From: a virus
DNA: 38,669 nucleotides
Virus record (IMG/VR): IMGVR_UViG_3300046740_000369
Coordinates: 1 to 38,669 of that record
Reading direction: 5' to 3' (one strand)
The notes beneath the pieces are model-generated. The model was not told the origin of the DNA. It saw only the letters and a list, made by a program, of their open reading frames with translations, and ran no database searches. Both the position numbers and the translations under genes were made by a program. Each line of letters opens with the position of its first letter. Position 1 is the first letter of the stretch. Shown here in pieces: positions 1-6,632 of the stretch.

Positions 1-367
1 CGATCGTTGGGCAAAGGAGTATTTCGAGGCTTTGGATATCTGGCAGCAATGGGCATCGCCTGTATGGATGGATACGCGCGCGACCGACGTTCTCAATATC
101 GCCGGCGCGCGTTCGCCGGATGATGAACGCCACATCTGCCCACTCGCACTTGACATCATAGAGCGCGCCGTTTCGCTGTGGAGTAATGCTGGTGATACAG
201 TTTTATCTCCATTCATGGGTATCGGTTCTGAGGGCCTTGTGTCACTTAAGCTAAAACGCCGGTTCATAGGTATTGAGCTAAAAGAAAGCTATTGGCGGCA
301 AGCCTGCAAACACCTCGATAGCGAAGATCGGCAGCGGGGGTTTGAATTCGATCGGGCGGCCGAATGA
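1..367 (+). CDS. DNA methyltransferase, C-terminal half (split by the window end)
   Basis: The frame is open from base 8, with no start of its own; it is the continuation of the gene at 38043-38669. It carries the SAM-binding motif I of beta-class amino-methyltransferases: DTVLSPFMGIGSEG, followed by a strand ending GIELKESY. The catalytic SPPF motif is in the other half, so the order is motif IV then motif I, as in beta-class N4-cytosine/N6-adenine enzymes. Joining the two ends over the shared CGATCGT gives about 328 residues. The stop overlaps the next start in an ATGA junction, so it is coupled to the nuclease downstream. It probably methylates phage DNA in the cytoplasm. The target base and site cannot be read from the sequence. 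Confidence 0.85.
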   Translation, partial: DRWAKEYFEALDIWQQWASPVWMDTRATDVLNIAGARSPDDERHICPLALDIIERAVSLWSNAGDTVLSPFMGIGSEGLVSLKLKRRFIGIELKESYWRQACKHLDSEDRQRGFEFDRAAE

Positions 368-798
368 GCGGGCGCCAACTGCATCTGTTCCGTTCGCGCC
401 GGCAGCGGGGCGTAGCAGCGCCACCGCCGCTCGAGTTCGCCGTGCACTGTGCCGTTGCTGACACGCTGCGCCGCTGGGCAACGCCGGGGTGGATTTGGAC
501 GCATCTGCCGATGGGCGAACGCCGGGATGATGTGACGGGCGCGCGGCTAAAGCGCATGGGCACGCAGCCAGGGTGGCCGGACCTAATCCTGATTCCGCCC
601 GCGGGGCCGAAATTTTGGCAGCGCCCGCATTTCCTCGAGCTCAAGCGCCGCGGCGGAAAACTCACCGGGCACCAGGCTGGCTTCGCGCTGTGGTGCAAGC
701 TCAACAACTGCCCGCACGAGGTTTGCGATACCTATGACGCGGCGGTGAAGATACTCAAGCAATGGGGCGCGCTGATGCACAGGGTGAAGGTGCAATGA
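364..798 (+). CDS. VRR-NUC domain nuclease
   Basis: A 144-residue protein. The motif PGWPDLILI at about residue 76, followed by FLELKRRGGKLTGHQ at about 97, is the D-(E-x-K)-Q core of the VRR-NUC branch of PD-(D/E)XK nucleases. These are usually stand-alone domains in phages, acting on structured or branched DNA. The length fits a single-domain phage VRR-NUC. Start chosen at the ATG that overlaps the methyltransferase stop (ATGA); the end overlaps the next ATG in the same way. The neighbours (SNF2 helicase, methyltransferase, DUF1376) place it in a replication/DNA-processing cluster. A Holliday-junction-resolvase-like role is inference. Confidence 0.85.
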   Translation: MSGRQLHLFRSRRQRGVAAPPPLEFAVHCAVADTLRRWATPGWIWTHLPMGERRDDVTGARLKRMGTQPGWPDLILIPPAGPKFWQRPHFLELKRRGGKLTGHQAGFALWCKLNNCPHEVCDTYDAAVKILKQWGALMHRVKVQ

Positions 799-1598
799 GC
801 AAACGCCCGTGGATGCCGCTGTATATCGGCGATTATCTCGGCGACACCGCGCATCTCAATGCAATGCAGCATGGGGCTTATTTGTTGTTGCTTATGCACT
901 ATTGGGCAAATGGCAGCCTGCCAAAAGACGACCCCTCGCTTGCAAGGATAGCACACGTCTCGCTGAAGTGGTGGCTACGCCGCTATCGCGCTGTTATGCA
1001 ACAGTTTTTTGACGGTGACTGGAAGCATAAGCGTGTCGAACTGGAGCTAAAAAAGGCAGATTCGTTGAAATCATTAAAGAAAAAACGTGGTAAGGTGGAA
1101 TTAGTTCCACTATGTAAACGAAAATCCACCAACGATATCAACGCTCCGATTTCACACACTCACACTCACCAAGATAAGAAAGAAAGAAAGGGAAGTAAAC
1201 AAACACGGAAGCCGCGCGCATGCGCGCGTGAGCGTTTGCCCTCCCCTGTTAATGAAATATCGGATGAAGCAGCCGCATTAGCCCGCAGCCTCGGCTGGCT
1301 CCCCAATCGCATCGCGGATGAATGGCAGACGTTCCGCGATTACTGCCTCGCCCACGGCAAGCAACCCAAGAACACCATGGCGGCATGGCGCAACTGGTGC
1401 CGCTCGCCATACCGCAATTCGAACAGCCACTCATCGCAACAAACACCGCGACCGGGTTCGCGTGAGGACAGGAAGGAGAAGGTTCAACATGCTCTCAAAC
1501 AAGTCGATGCCTACCTCGACCAATGCGATGACAAGGGACCAGGCAGTCAGGCTAACAAGACGAATGCTCGGCTCATACCCTTCCGTAAGCCTCGCTGA
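795..1598 (+). CDS. DUF1376 (YdaU-like) replication-module protein
   Basis: A 267-residue protein. The N-terminus (KRPWMPLYIGDYLGDT, then LNAMQHGAYLLLLMHYW) is the DUF1376 signature found in phage replication modules, resembling winged-helix replisome organisers. Residues about 85-150 are a Lys/Ser/Thr-rich linker with markedly lower GC than the rest. The C-terminal part (GWLPNRIADEWQTFRDYCLAHG, broken by the linker from the N-domain; then KNTMAAWRNWCRSPYR) resembles the C-terminal DNA-binding region of such proteins. Start chosen at the ATG in the ATGA overlap at 795, not the upstream in-frame codon at 762, because homologues begin close to the PLYIGDYL motif. It probably helps assemble the replication fork; the exact role is unknown. 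Confidence 0.75.
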   Translation: MSKRPWMPLYIGDYLGDTAHLNAMQHGAYLLLLMHYWANGSLPKDDPSLARIAHVSLKWWLRRYRAVMQQFFDGDWKHKRVELELKKADSLKSLKKKRGKVELVPLCKRKSTNDINAPISHTHTHQDKKERKGSKQTRKPRACARERLPSPVNEISDEAAALARSLGWLPNRIADEWQTFRDYCLAHGKQPKNTMAAWRNWCRSPYRNSNSHSSQQTPRPGSREDRKEKVQHALKQVDAYLDQCDDKGPGSQANKTNARLIPFRKPR

Positions 1599-2016
1599 TC
1601 CGCAAACCTACATCGCGACAATGGCCACGGCTCTGTGCCGTTATCCGCTCGACATCGGCGAACACGCCGTCGACGAAGTCATCACATCGTTGAAATTCAT
1701 TCCGACCGTGGCCGAAATTGTCGAGGCATGTAAGCGGCACATGCCGGCGCCCGCATGGACCGATGAATGGGAGGAACGCTCGCGTTTCCAACTTGCTGAA
1801 CGCGCGCGATTGGAGGCAGCAGTCAGCACAACCGAGCGTGAGCGCATCGCCGAAGGGTTTAAGCAACTGCTTGCTCGCCTACAGCCAGACAAAGCCGACA
1901 AGGCCAATCAATTCACACCGGAAGCCGTCAAAGCCAAACTTGGCCTCACCGACGAACAATGGGCGGCAATTCCCGATGCACCGCCGGATTCGACTTGGCG
2001 GCGTCTCACTGGGTGA
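1489..2016 (+). CDS. putative helicase-loader-like replication protein
   Basis: A 175-residue protein starting at an ATG 6 bases after a strong ribosome site (GGAAGGAGAAGG, 1471-1482); a second in-frame ATG lies at 1531. The start is inside the end of the DUF1376 gene, a 110-base out-of-frame overlap. Visible features are a short N-terminal helical segment with LTRRMLGSYPSVSLADP, then LKFIPTVAEIVEAC. The F-x-P-T-x-x-E-I pattern is common in small phage proteins located after replisome organisers and in G40P-type helicase loaders. The C-terminal half is Arg/Glu-rich and predicted helical. The loader role is an inference from motif plus position. Confidence 0.5.
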   Translation: MLSNKSMPTSTNAMTRDQAVRLTRRMLGSYPSVSLADPQTYIATMATALCRYPLDIGEHAVDEVITSLKFIPTVAEIVEACKRHMPAPAWTDEWEERSRFQLAERARLEAAVSTTERERIAEGFKQLLARLQPDKADKANQFTPEAVKAKLGLTDEQWAAIPDAPPDSTWRRLTG

Positions 2017-2062
2017 TGCAACCATTCGGGTCCGGGCGATCCCATCTCGGCCCGGCCCGATA

Positions 2063-2101
2063 GGGGTGCGCTGGAACTTGTCAGGAGTGCCGGCGCACCC
2101 C
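2063..2101. other. inverted repeat upstream of the DUF6362-like gene
   Basis: GGGGTGCGC at 2063-2071 pairs perfectly with GCGCACCCC at 2093-2101, with a 21-base loop. The pairing can extend inward with one mismatch. It lies in the 111-base gap before the DUF6362-like gene and ends about 26 bases before its start. No T-run follows, so it is not a textbook terminator. It could be an RNA hairpin affecting read-through or translation, or a protein-binding dyad. Confidence 0.5.
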
Positions 2102-2127
2102 GACCAACGCGAAGGGAGGACATGGCC

Positions 2128-2610
2128 ATGCGCCTGAGCTCGATCGCGGCCGATAGCCAGGGCTTGGCGCCGCCGCAGTGGTCCGCCGAGTGGGTGCAGC
2201 GGCGCCTGATCGAGGCCTATTCCGTAGAACGCAGGTTGCCGCAAGCGCGCCGGCGGTTGCTGATCGCTTCTGCCTGGCCGAGCATGGCGGTCGAGTTTTC
2301 CGATATTGTTGGCCGAGCCGATGACGATCGCAAAGACCGGTTTCACAGTTGGGAATTCACTCGGCTCGGCGTTTCGGCTACCGACATCTCCCGGATGGAA
2401 CAGGCGCATGATTGGCTAATCATGCTGGCGCCCTATCCCGAGGAGCGCCTTTGCCTGGCGCAATGGGCTGCAGCCGTTGCCTATCGGCGGTCAGTGCGGA
2501 AAATGCTGGCAAAACGGGGTTGGTCGCGGTCGACGTTCTATCGTTACGCGAGCGGTGGTGCCCATGTCATTGCGCTGGAACTTAATCGGCAAAGCCTACC
2601 TATAGCGTGA
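2128..2610 (+). CDS. DUF6362-like HTH protein
   Basis: A 160-residue protein. The N-terminal part (WVQRRLIEAYSVERRLPQ) and middle (ISRMEQAHDWLIML) match what is known of the DUF6362 family in rhizobial phages, which sits before the terminase genes. The C-terminal part, KMLAKRGWSRSTFYRYASGG, looks like a sigma-70-region-4/HTH recognition segment, followed by a helix ending ALELNRQ. Two in-frame ATGs exist, at 2122 and 2128; GGGAGGA (2114-2120) is too close to the first and well spaced (7 bases) from the second. The position at the early/late boundary suggests a late-gene regulator. That role is inference. Confidence 0.6.
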   Translation: MRLSSIAADSQGLAPPQWSAEWVQRRLIEAYSVERRLPQARRRLLIASAWPSMAVEFSDIVGRADDDRKDRFHSWEFTRLGVSATDISRMEQAHDWLIMLAPYPEERLCLAQWAAAVAYRRSVRKMLAKRGWSRSTFYRYASGGAHVIALELNRQSLPIA

Positions 2611-2854
2611 CCGCCAATGGTTTAACCGCAAGATATTGATTTCCGGTTGAAACATTGGTACCAAATTCGCCATTCCAGCCGATAGTGTGGCGCAGGCTGT
2701 CCGGTGGCGCTGGGATGGCTGATGACCGTCCCCGCTACCCTACCACCTAAATCCTAAAATAACGCACCAGGCCTGCCTCCAGCGGGCTCTCGCCGTTGCC
2801 TAAATCGGAGAGAACACCCATGGACGCGCGCTCCAATGCGAGCAGTATCCAACC
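2611..2854. other. gene-poor gap with a short palindrome
   Basis: About 244 bases with no convincing gene. The stretch 2637-2670 is AT-richer than its surroundings and contains the perfect palindrome TTGGTACCAA (2655-2664). Near the end, GGAGAGAACACCC is followed by an ATG at 2820 that opens a 43-residue frame (MDARSNASSIQPCGG...) not resembling a protein; see the overlapping call at 2855. The gap lies between early genes and the HNH/terminase block, so late-promoter elements would be expected here, but none is clear. Confidence 0.4.
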
Positions 2855-2983
2855 ATGTGGCGGGTGCGTCGGCCCGATGGGACACTATCGGATATGGTCA
2901 ATCGTGCACGGGCAAAGGACGCAGCATTGTCAATGCTTGACCGTGATCTAAGGCAGCCGGTGCAAAGGCTTGCCAGTGCCTAG
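2855..2983 (+). CDS. small conserved-looking phage protein
   Basis: A 42-residue protein, too short for ordinary gene calling. It begins MWRVRRPDGTLSDMVN, followed by RARAKDAALSMLDRDLR. The pattern (R-x-P-D-G-x-L-S-D-M-V-N-x-x-R-A-K-D-A-A) resembles short proteins that I recall next to HNH/terminase genes in rhizobial phages. Its stop overlaps the probable GTG start of the HNH gene by 8 bases, a coupling typical of this genome, which supports it. The ribosome site is weak; the frame stays open upstream to 2804, so the start is uncertain. Function unknown. Confidence 0.5.
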   Translation: MWRVRRPDGTLSDMVNRARAKDAALSMLDRDLRQPVQRLASA

Positions 2984-3308
2984 CCTACGTACCCTGGCCC
3001 CGCTATTCCGTACCTTGGACGGACGTACCACCCCGCTGCTGAAGGACGACGACCGAGCTTACCGCACACCTGCCTACCGTGCCTGGCGTGCTGCGGTGGT
3101 GGGTAGGGCAGGCGGACAGTGCGAGGCCAACGATGACGATGGGTTCCGATGCACCAGGGCATGGCCCCAGCATCGGATGTTCGCCGACCACATCCATGAG
3201 TTGCGTGACGGTGGGTCGGTGCTCGATCTCAACAACGGTCAATGTCTCTGTGCTTCGCACCATCGACGCAAGACAATCGAGGCGCAGGTTCGTAGAATAA
3301 AATGCTAA
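2976..3308 (+). CDS. HNH endonuclease of the packaging module
   Basis: About 110 residues. It begins MPSLRTLAPLFRTLDGR and carries the HNH core: FADHIHELRDGGSVLDLNN, then CLCASHHRRKT, with one further Cys pair partner (CEANDDDGFRC) forming the zinc site. HNH proteins of this size immediately upstream of the terminase genes in HK97-like phages act with terminase during cos cleavage; that role is established for the family and inferred here. GTG at 2976 is preferred over TTG at 2970 because AAAGG (2964-2968) is 7-8 bases upstream of it and homologues start PSLRTL-like. Confidence 0.85.
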   Translation: MPSLRTLAPLFRTLDGRTTPLLKDDDRAYRTPAYRAWRAAVVGRAGGQCEANDDDGFRCTRAWPQHRMFADHIHELRDGGSVLDLNNGQCLCASHHRRKTIEAQVRRIKC

Positions 3309-3310
3309 GC

Positions 3311-3360
3311 GTACGGGGGGGCGTATCCAAAATTATGAAAAACCCCCCAGGAGAAGAGCC
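3311..3360. other. candidate cos (packaging) region
   Basis: The 117-base gap between the HNH gene and the small terminase gene holds a run of seven G (3315-3321, context TACGGGGGGGCGTATCC) and, 21 bases later, six C (3343-3348). A G-run next to HNH and terminase genes is the usual setting for the cohesive end site of HK97-like cos phages. The exact nick positions cannot be read. The G and C runs could also pair as a hairpin. Confidence 0.4.
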
Positions 3361-3425
3361 CGGGCTTTGCATGGCCGTAATTTTTGAAAACGAAAAGAAA
3401 TTTCTTCTCTTGAGGGAGTAGAGCG

Positions 3426-3764
3426 GTGAAGGTGACGTCGTCGGTAAGAGAATGGGATTCTGCCATGACACCCCCCGAGGAGGAGGGCGATCAGCCACCC
3501 AAGAAGATGGGACGGAAGGCGAAGGTACAACCTGGGGTTACGTCAAGGTCACTGCCGCTGGATTACATGCTGGCGGTAATCAGAGACCCTGGTGCCGGGG
3601 TGGTGCGGCGCGACCGGATGGCGATTGCGGCGGCGCCGTACTGCCACCCGCGGGTGGCCTATATGGTCAGGGGCAAGAAAGATTTACAGGCTGACGCTGC
3701 GGCGACGGCTGGTGCGGCCACCGAGTGGGCCAGCGACCTGGAGTTCGATGGCCGGGCTAATTGA
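3426..3764 (+). CDS. putative terminase small subunit
   Basis: A 112-residue protein with a GTG start 7 bases after GAGGGAG (3412-3418). It has a charged, disordered N-terminus (PPEEEGDQPPKKMGRK) and a conserved-looking core, PLDYMLAVIRDPGAGVVRRD, then MAIAAAPYCHPRVAY, ending in an acidic tail. Proteins with the P-L-x-Y-M-L-x-V-x-x-D-P ... A-A-P-Y-x-H-P pattern just before the large terminase are generally taken as the small, DNA-recognition subunit in rhizobial phages. No clear HTH is visible, so the role rests on pattern and position. Confidence 0.65.
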   Translation: MKVTSSVREWDSAMTPPEEEGDQPPKKMGRKAKVQPGVTSRSLPLDYMLAVIRDPGAGVVRRDRMAIAAAPYCHPRVAYMVRGKKDLQADAAATAGAATEWASDLEFDGRAN

Positions 3765-3767
3765 CCG

Positions 3768-3995
3768 CTACAAATTGCCGGCTATACAGCACTTCGCTCC
3801 TGGAGTGTATTTGCATGTTGCCAACATGTCCTCCCGCGAGAAGCCCCACGATTTTCGAGCCCTCTCGCACTGTTGTTTTGTGGTTAACACTTCCACTTTT
3901 GCCGGTGGAATGGATGCGACGGCAACGAGCAAAATGATTGCGGTCCCGCAGAGTGCGAGGGTCACGGCGGCTATAATTGTCTTGAATACATGCAT
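3768..3995 (-). CDS. small membrane/exported protein between the terminase genes
   Basis: A 75-residue protein on the opposite strand to the packaging genes. Residues about 5-30 (TIIAAVTLALCGTAIILLVA) form one hydrophobic segment with an N-terminal Lys, a signal anchor or signal peptide. The rest is small and charged with four cysteines (QQCERARKSW; ATCKYTPGAKCCIAG). It fills the 306-base gap between the two terminase genes, which otherwise holds nothing protein-like on the plus strand. The ribosome site is weak and no promoter is obvious. It may be a moron (a gene acquired for host benefit). Function unknown. Confidence 0.5.
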   Translation of the reverse strand: MHVFKTIIAAVTLALCGTAIILLVAVASIPPAKVEVLTTKQQCERARKSWGFSREDMLATCKYTPGAKCCIAGNL

Positions 3996-4070
3996 GTTGA
4001 TGATCGTTAGCGGCCAATGGCCTGGCTGTTTTGGCGGATCGCGCCATGAAGTTGCGCAAGTAGGCCAAAG

Positions 4071-5747
4071 ATGCTGACGCGGTCCTGGGACACGGCGGTC
4101 GTGGACTGGGAGGAGCGGATTCTGTCCGGCCGTTCGCTGGTGCCGGAACTGCCGCTGTTCAAGGCCGAGGCGGCGAAGGCGCTACGGGTGTTCAAGCGGT
4201 TGCGGCTGCCGGACGTGATCGGCACGCCGACGATGGGGGAGGTCTGCGGGCCGTGGTTTTTCCCGATCGTCGAGGCGTTGTTTGGTTCCTACGATCCCGC
4301 AACCAACATGCGGCACATCTCGGAGGTGTTCCAGCTCATTCCGAAGGGGAACAGCAAGAGCTCGAACGGGGGTGCGGTGATGTTGACGGGGCTGATCGTC
4401 AACCGTCGCCCGGAGGCCGAGTTCATCTTCGTTGCACCGACGATCGAGGTTGCCGGGATCGCGTACCGGCAAGCGAAGGGGACGATAAAGCTCGATCCCG
4501 AACTGACGAAGATTTTCCAAGTTCAGGACAACCTGAAAAAGATCACGCATCGGATCTCGGGCGCGACGTTGCAGATCAAGGCGGCTGATACCGACGTCAT
4601 TACCGGCAGTAAATGCGTGGGGACGATGATCGATGAAACCCACGTCTTTGCAAAGAAGTCGAATGCGGCCGACATCTTTATCGAATTGCGCGGCGCGCTG
4701 ACGAAGCGGCCGGACGGGTTTCTGTTTCAGACCACGACGCAGAGCAAGCAGTCGCCGAGCGGCGTGTTCGCGTCCGAGTTGGCGATGGCGCGCGCGGTGC
4801 GTGACGGCACGGCGAAGATGCCGCTGCTGCCGGTGCTGTACGAGCTGCCGGACCGGCTCGCGCGCGACAATGGGTGGAAGCAGCGTCGCTATTGGCCGCT
4901 GGTCAATCCGAATCTCGGGCGCAGCACATCCGAGGACTTTCTGGCGCGCGAGGTGATGCGGGCGGAGGCGGACGGGCCGGGTGCGGTGGCGTTGATCGCG
5001 TCGCAACACTTCAACGTACAGGTCGGGCTGAGCTTGCGCGAGAACGGCTGGCCGGGCGCCGAGTACTGGGAAGCGGCCGAGGATGCGGCGCTCACGCTCG
5101 AGGAAATCCTGATTCGTTCCGAGGTCGTGGTGGTCGGGATCGACGGCGGCGGGTTGGATGATTTGTTTGGTGTTGCAGTCGTTGGTCGGTGTCGCGAGAC
5201 GCTCGACTGGCTGGTCTGGACGCATGCGTGGTGTCATCGCAGCGTGCTGGAGCGGCGCAAGTCGATCGCGTCGCGGCTCGAGCAGGCGCAGGGCGCGGGC
5301 GAGCTCACGATCGTCGAGCATGCGGCCGAGGACATCGAGCAGATTGTCGCGCTGATCGCCGACATCGACGAGCGCAAGCTGCTCGCCTGCGTGGCGGTCG
5401 ATCCGGCTGGGTTGGGTGAGTTCATCGAGGCGCTGCGTGCCATCGACATCACGCAGGAGGGCGACCGCGTGGTCGGCGCGCCGCAGGGCTATCAGTTGAT
5501 GAACGCGATCAAGACTGCGGAACGCAAGACGGAAAATGGCACGTTAAAGCACGCGCCTAATGCGCTGATGGACTGGTGCGTGGGCAACATCAAGATCGAG
5601 CCAACGGCGACGGCAATCCGCGCGACCAAAGCAAACGCCGGCGATGCGAAGATCGATCCGGCGATGGCGTTGTTCGATGCGGTGACGGTGATGGTGCGCG
5701 ATCCACAGCCGCAGTGGAAGGTCGATATCGCGGCTCTCATCGCCTGA
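4071..5747 (+). CDS. terminase large subunit (HK97-type)
   Basis: A 558-residue packaging motor ATPase-nuclease. The N-terminal ATPase has a deviant Walker A (QLIPKGNSKSS, about residue 88), Walker B (VGTMIDETH, about 183) and a coupling motif (QTTTQS, about 223). The C-terminal RNase H-like nuclease shows its acidic residues in VVGIDGGG (about 353), CVAVDPAG (about 443) and DAKIDPAMALFDAV (about 523). Length and motif order fit the Terminase_1 family of HK97-like phages. It translocates DNA into proheads with the small subunit and portal and cuts it, probably with the HNH protein. Confidence 0.95.
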   Translation: MLTRSWDTAVVDWEERILSGRSLVPELPLFKAEAAKALRVFKRLRLPDVIGTPTMGEVCGPWFFPIVEALFGSYDPATNMRHISEVFQLIPKGNSKSSNGGAVMLTGLIVNRRPEAEFIFVAPTIEVAGIAYRQAKGTIKLDPELTKIFQVQDNLKKITHRISGATLQIKAADTDVITGSKCVGTMIDETHVFAKKSNAADIFIELRGALTKRPDGFLFQTTTQSKQSPSGVFASELAMARAVRDGTAKMPLLPVLYELPDRLARDNGWKQRRYWPLVNPNLGRSTSEDFLAREVMRAEADGPGAVALIASQHFNVQVGLSLRENGWPGAEYWEAAEDAALTLEEILIRSEVVVVGIDGGGLDDLFGVAVVGRCRETLDWLVWTHAWCHRSVLERRKSIASRLEQAQGAGELTIVEHAAEDIEQIVALIADIDERKLLACVAVDPAGLGEFIEALRAIDITQEGDRVVGAPQGYQLMNAIKTAERKTENGTLKHAPNALMDWCVGNIKIEPTATAIRATKANAGDAKIDPAMALFDAVTVMVRDPQPQWKVDIAALIA

Positions 5748-5769
5748 TCATAAAGGAAGGGAAACGTCC

Positions 5770-6120
5770 ATGCCACTCAGCATCATCGACGGACCAACTA
5801 TTCTTGCGGGCGAGTCGCTCTCGGATGGGGTCGATTGCTCGGCGGGCAATATCGTCCGTATCACGGTGCCGCAGGAATTCACGCCGGCTAATTTGACTTT
5901 TCAGGTGAGTACAGACGGCAACTTCTACAACGATTTATTTACGGCAAGCGGCGCCGAGGTCACCGTGGTGGCCAGAGGCAGCACCGGCATTGTGGTGCCT
6001 GAACCTTGGACGAAGTCGATCAATTTCATCAAGCTCAGGTCGGGCTCGCGCACGCATCCGATTGCGCAGAAGGTTGATTGCAAGTTCGCGATTGCGGTCG
6101 AGGCCGCGCCTTATCCTTAG
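5770..6120 (+). CDS. phage structural protein of unknown role
   Basis: A 116-residue protein with a strong ribosome site (AAAGGAAGGG) 8 bases before its ATG. It looks like an all-beta domain: alternating hydrophobic strands (VRITVPQEFTPANLTFQVS; FIKLRSGS), many Thr/Ser/Gly and no membrane segment. The position between the large terminase and the capsid gene suggests a virion part, for example a decoration or neck-associated beta-sandwich. I do not recognise the family. Confidence 0.7.
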   Translation: MPLSIIDGPTILAGESLSDGVDCSAGNIVRITVPQEFTPANLTFQVSTDGNFYNDLFTASGAEVTVVARGSTGIVVPEPWTKSINFIKLRSGSRTHPIAQKVDCKFAIAVEAAPYP

Positions 6121-6209
6121 GCGCAGGCCAGGATCAGCAGTCCGAAGGCGACCAGCGTCAACGGGCTGGTGAAGAAGTCGGCTGCGATCTCGATGATGTC
6201 TTTGAGCAT
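6117..6209 (-). CDS. 30-residue membrane peptide, second gene of leftward micro-operon
   Basis: MLKDIIEIAADFFTSPLTLV, then AFGLLILACA and stop. An amphipathic N-terminus is followed by one hydrophobic span ending in Cys. AAGGAAG sits 7 bases before the ATG on the minus strand, a good ribosome site. It lies 33 bases downstream of the 56-residue gene at 6243-6413 on the same strand, so the pair look like an operon against the direction of the head genes. It resembles small membrane peptides in general (toxin-like or lysis-modulating); no function can be assigned. Confidence 0.55.
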   Translation of the reverse strand: MLKDIIEIAADFFTSPLTLVAFGLLILACA

Positions 6210-6242
6210 GTTCTGTCTTCCTTGTGTGAATGCCGACTCCCC

Positions 6243-6413
6243 TCAGGCGAGGGGAGGGAGCTGCTCGGCGATCTTATTCATCTGGCGGATCACTGCGGCC
6301 TGCTGCTTCGCATTGAGGCCGGTGAAATGGAAGGTCGAGCGGATCATCGCGTATTCGACTGCGAGGTCGATCAGGTCGCGGTGGCTGCAGGTGTTGGCGA
6401 AGGTCTTGGTCAT
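6243..6413 (-). CDS. 56-residue protein, first gene of leftward micro-operon
   Basis: MTKTFANTCSHRDLIDLAVE, then YAMIRSTFHFTGLNAKQQAA and VIRQMNKIAEQLPPLA. It looks helical and soluble. The start has a near-ideal ribosome site (GAGGAG, 8 bases upstream) and a good sigma-70-like promoter about 30 bases before it (see 6443-6470). It runs against the surrounding late genes, so it can be expressed from a prophage. No family recognised. The pattern (own promoter, small, inserted between structural genes) is that of a moron. Confidence 0.65.
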   Translation of the reverse strand: MTKTFANTCSHRDLIDLAVEYAMIRSTFHFTGLNAKQQAAVIRQMNKIAEQLPPLA

Positions 6414-6442
6414 TGGTCTATCTCCTCTGTTCTGATGAAAGT

Positions 6443-6477
6443 AAAATATAGTATTTACCTAAGTAGTCAATAGTATT
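6443..6477 (-). promoter_or_regulatory. sigma-70-like promoter with direct repeats for the leftward micro-operon
   Basis: On the minus strand, TTGACT (6465-6470) and TATTTT (6443-6448) are 16 bases apart in an AT-rich island within high-GC DNA. Two direct copies of ATAGTATT (plus strand 6448-6455 and 6470-6477) start 22 bases apart, two helical turns, and overlap the -10 and -35 elements, so they are candidate operator half-sites. Transcription would begin a little upstream of the ATG at 6413. Confidence 0.55.
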
Positions 6478-6524
6478 CGCGCGCTATTATTTGGACAACA
6501 CAGTAAAGGCAAGTAAAGAAAGCA

Positions 6525-6617
6525 ATGACCGACCGCGACGTGGTGAAGGCCGTGGGGCTCATCGCGCTCACGGCCGCGCTCGCGATCGTGTTCGTCGCGC
6601 TGATGTTCACGTTCTGA
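6525..6617 (+). CDS. 30-residue single-span membrane peptide
   Basis: MTDRDVVKAVGLIALTAALA, then IVFVALMFTF and stop. A short charged N-terminus precedes one long hydrophobic helix. It lies 15 bases before the protease-capsid gene on the same strand. The ribosome site is weak (AAAGAAAG). The coding content is convincingly membrane-like, but the length makes it easy to get by chance. Function unknown. Confidence 0.45.
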   Translation: MTDRDVVKAVGLIALTAALAIVFVALMFTF

Positions 6618-6632
6618 AAAAGGTCAACAGTC

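Noticed and set aside
2820-2951. 43-codon frame beginning MDARSNASSIQ
   Set aside because: It has a better ribosome site than the frame at 2855, but its sequence is not protein-like and it conflicts with the coupled frame.
3335-3421. 28-codon plus-strand frame (MKNPPGEEPGL...) before the small terminase gene
   Set aside because: No ribosome site before its ATG, and it overlaps the candidate cos region; more likely chance.
4182-5321. Long antisense frame (379 codons) opposite the terminase gene
   Set aside because: Arg/Pro/His-rich shadow of a high-GC gene with clear terminase motifs on the plus strand; no ribosome site.
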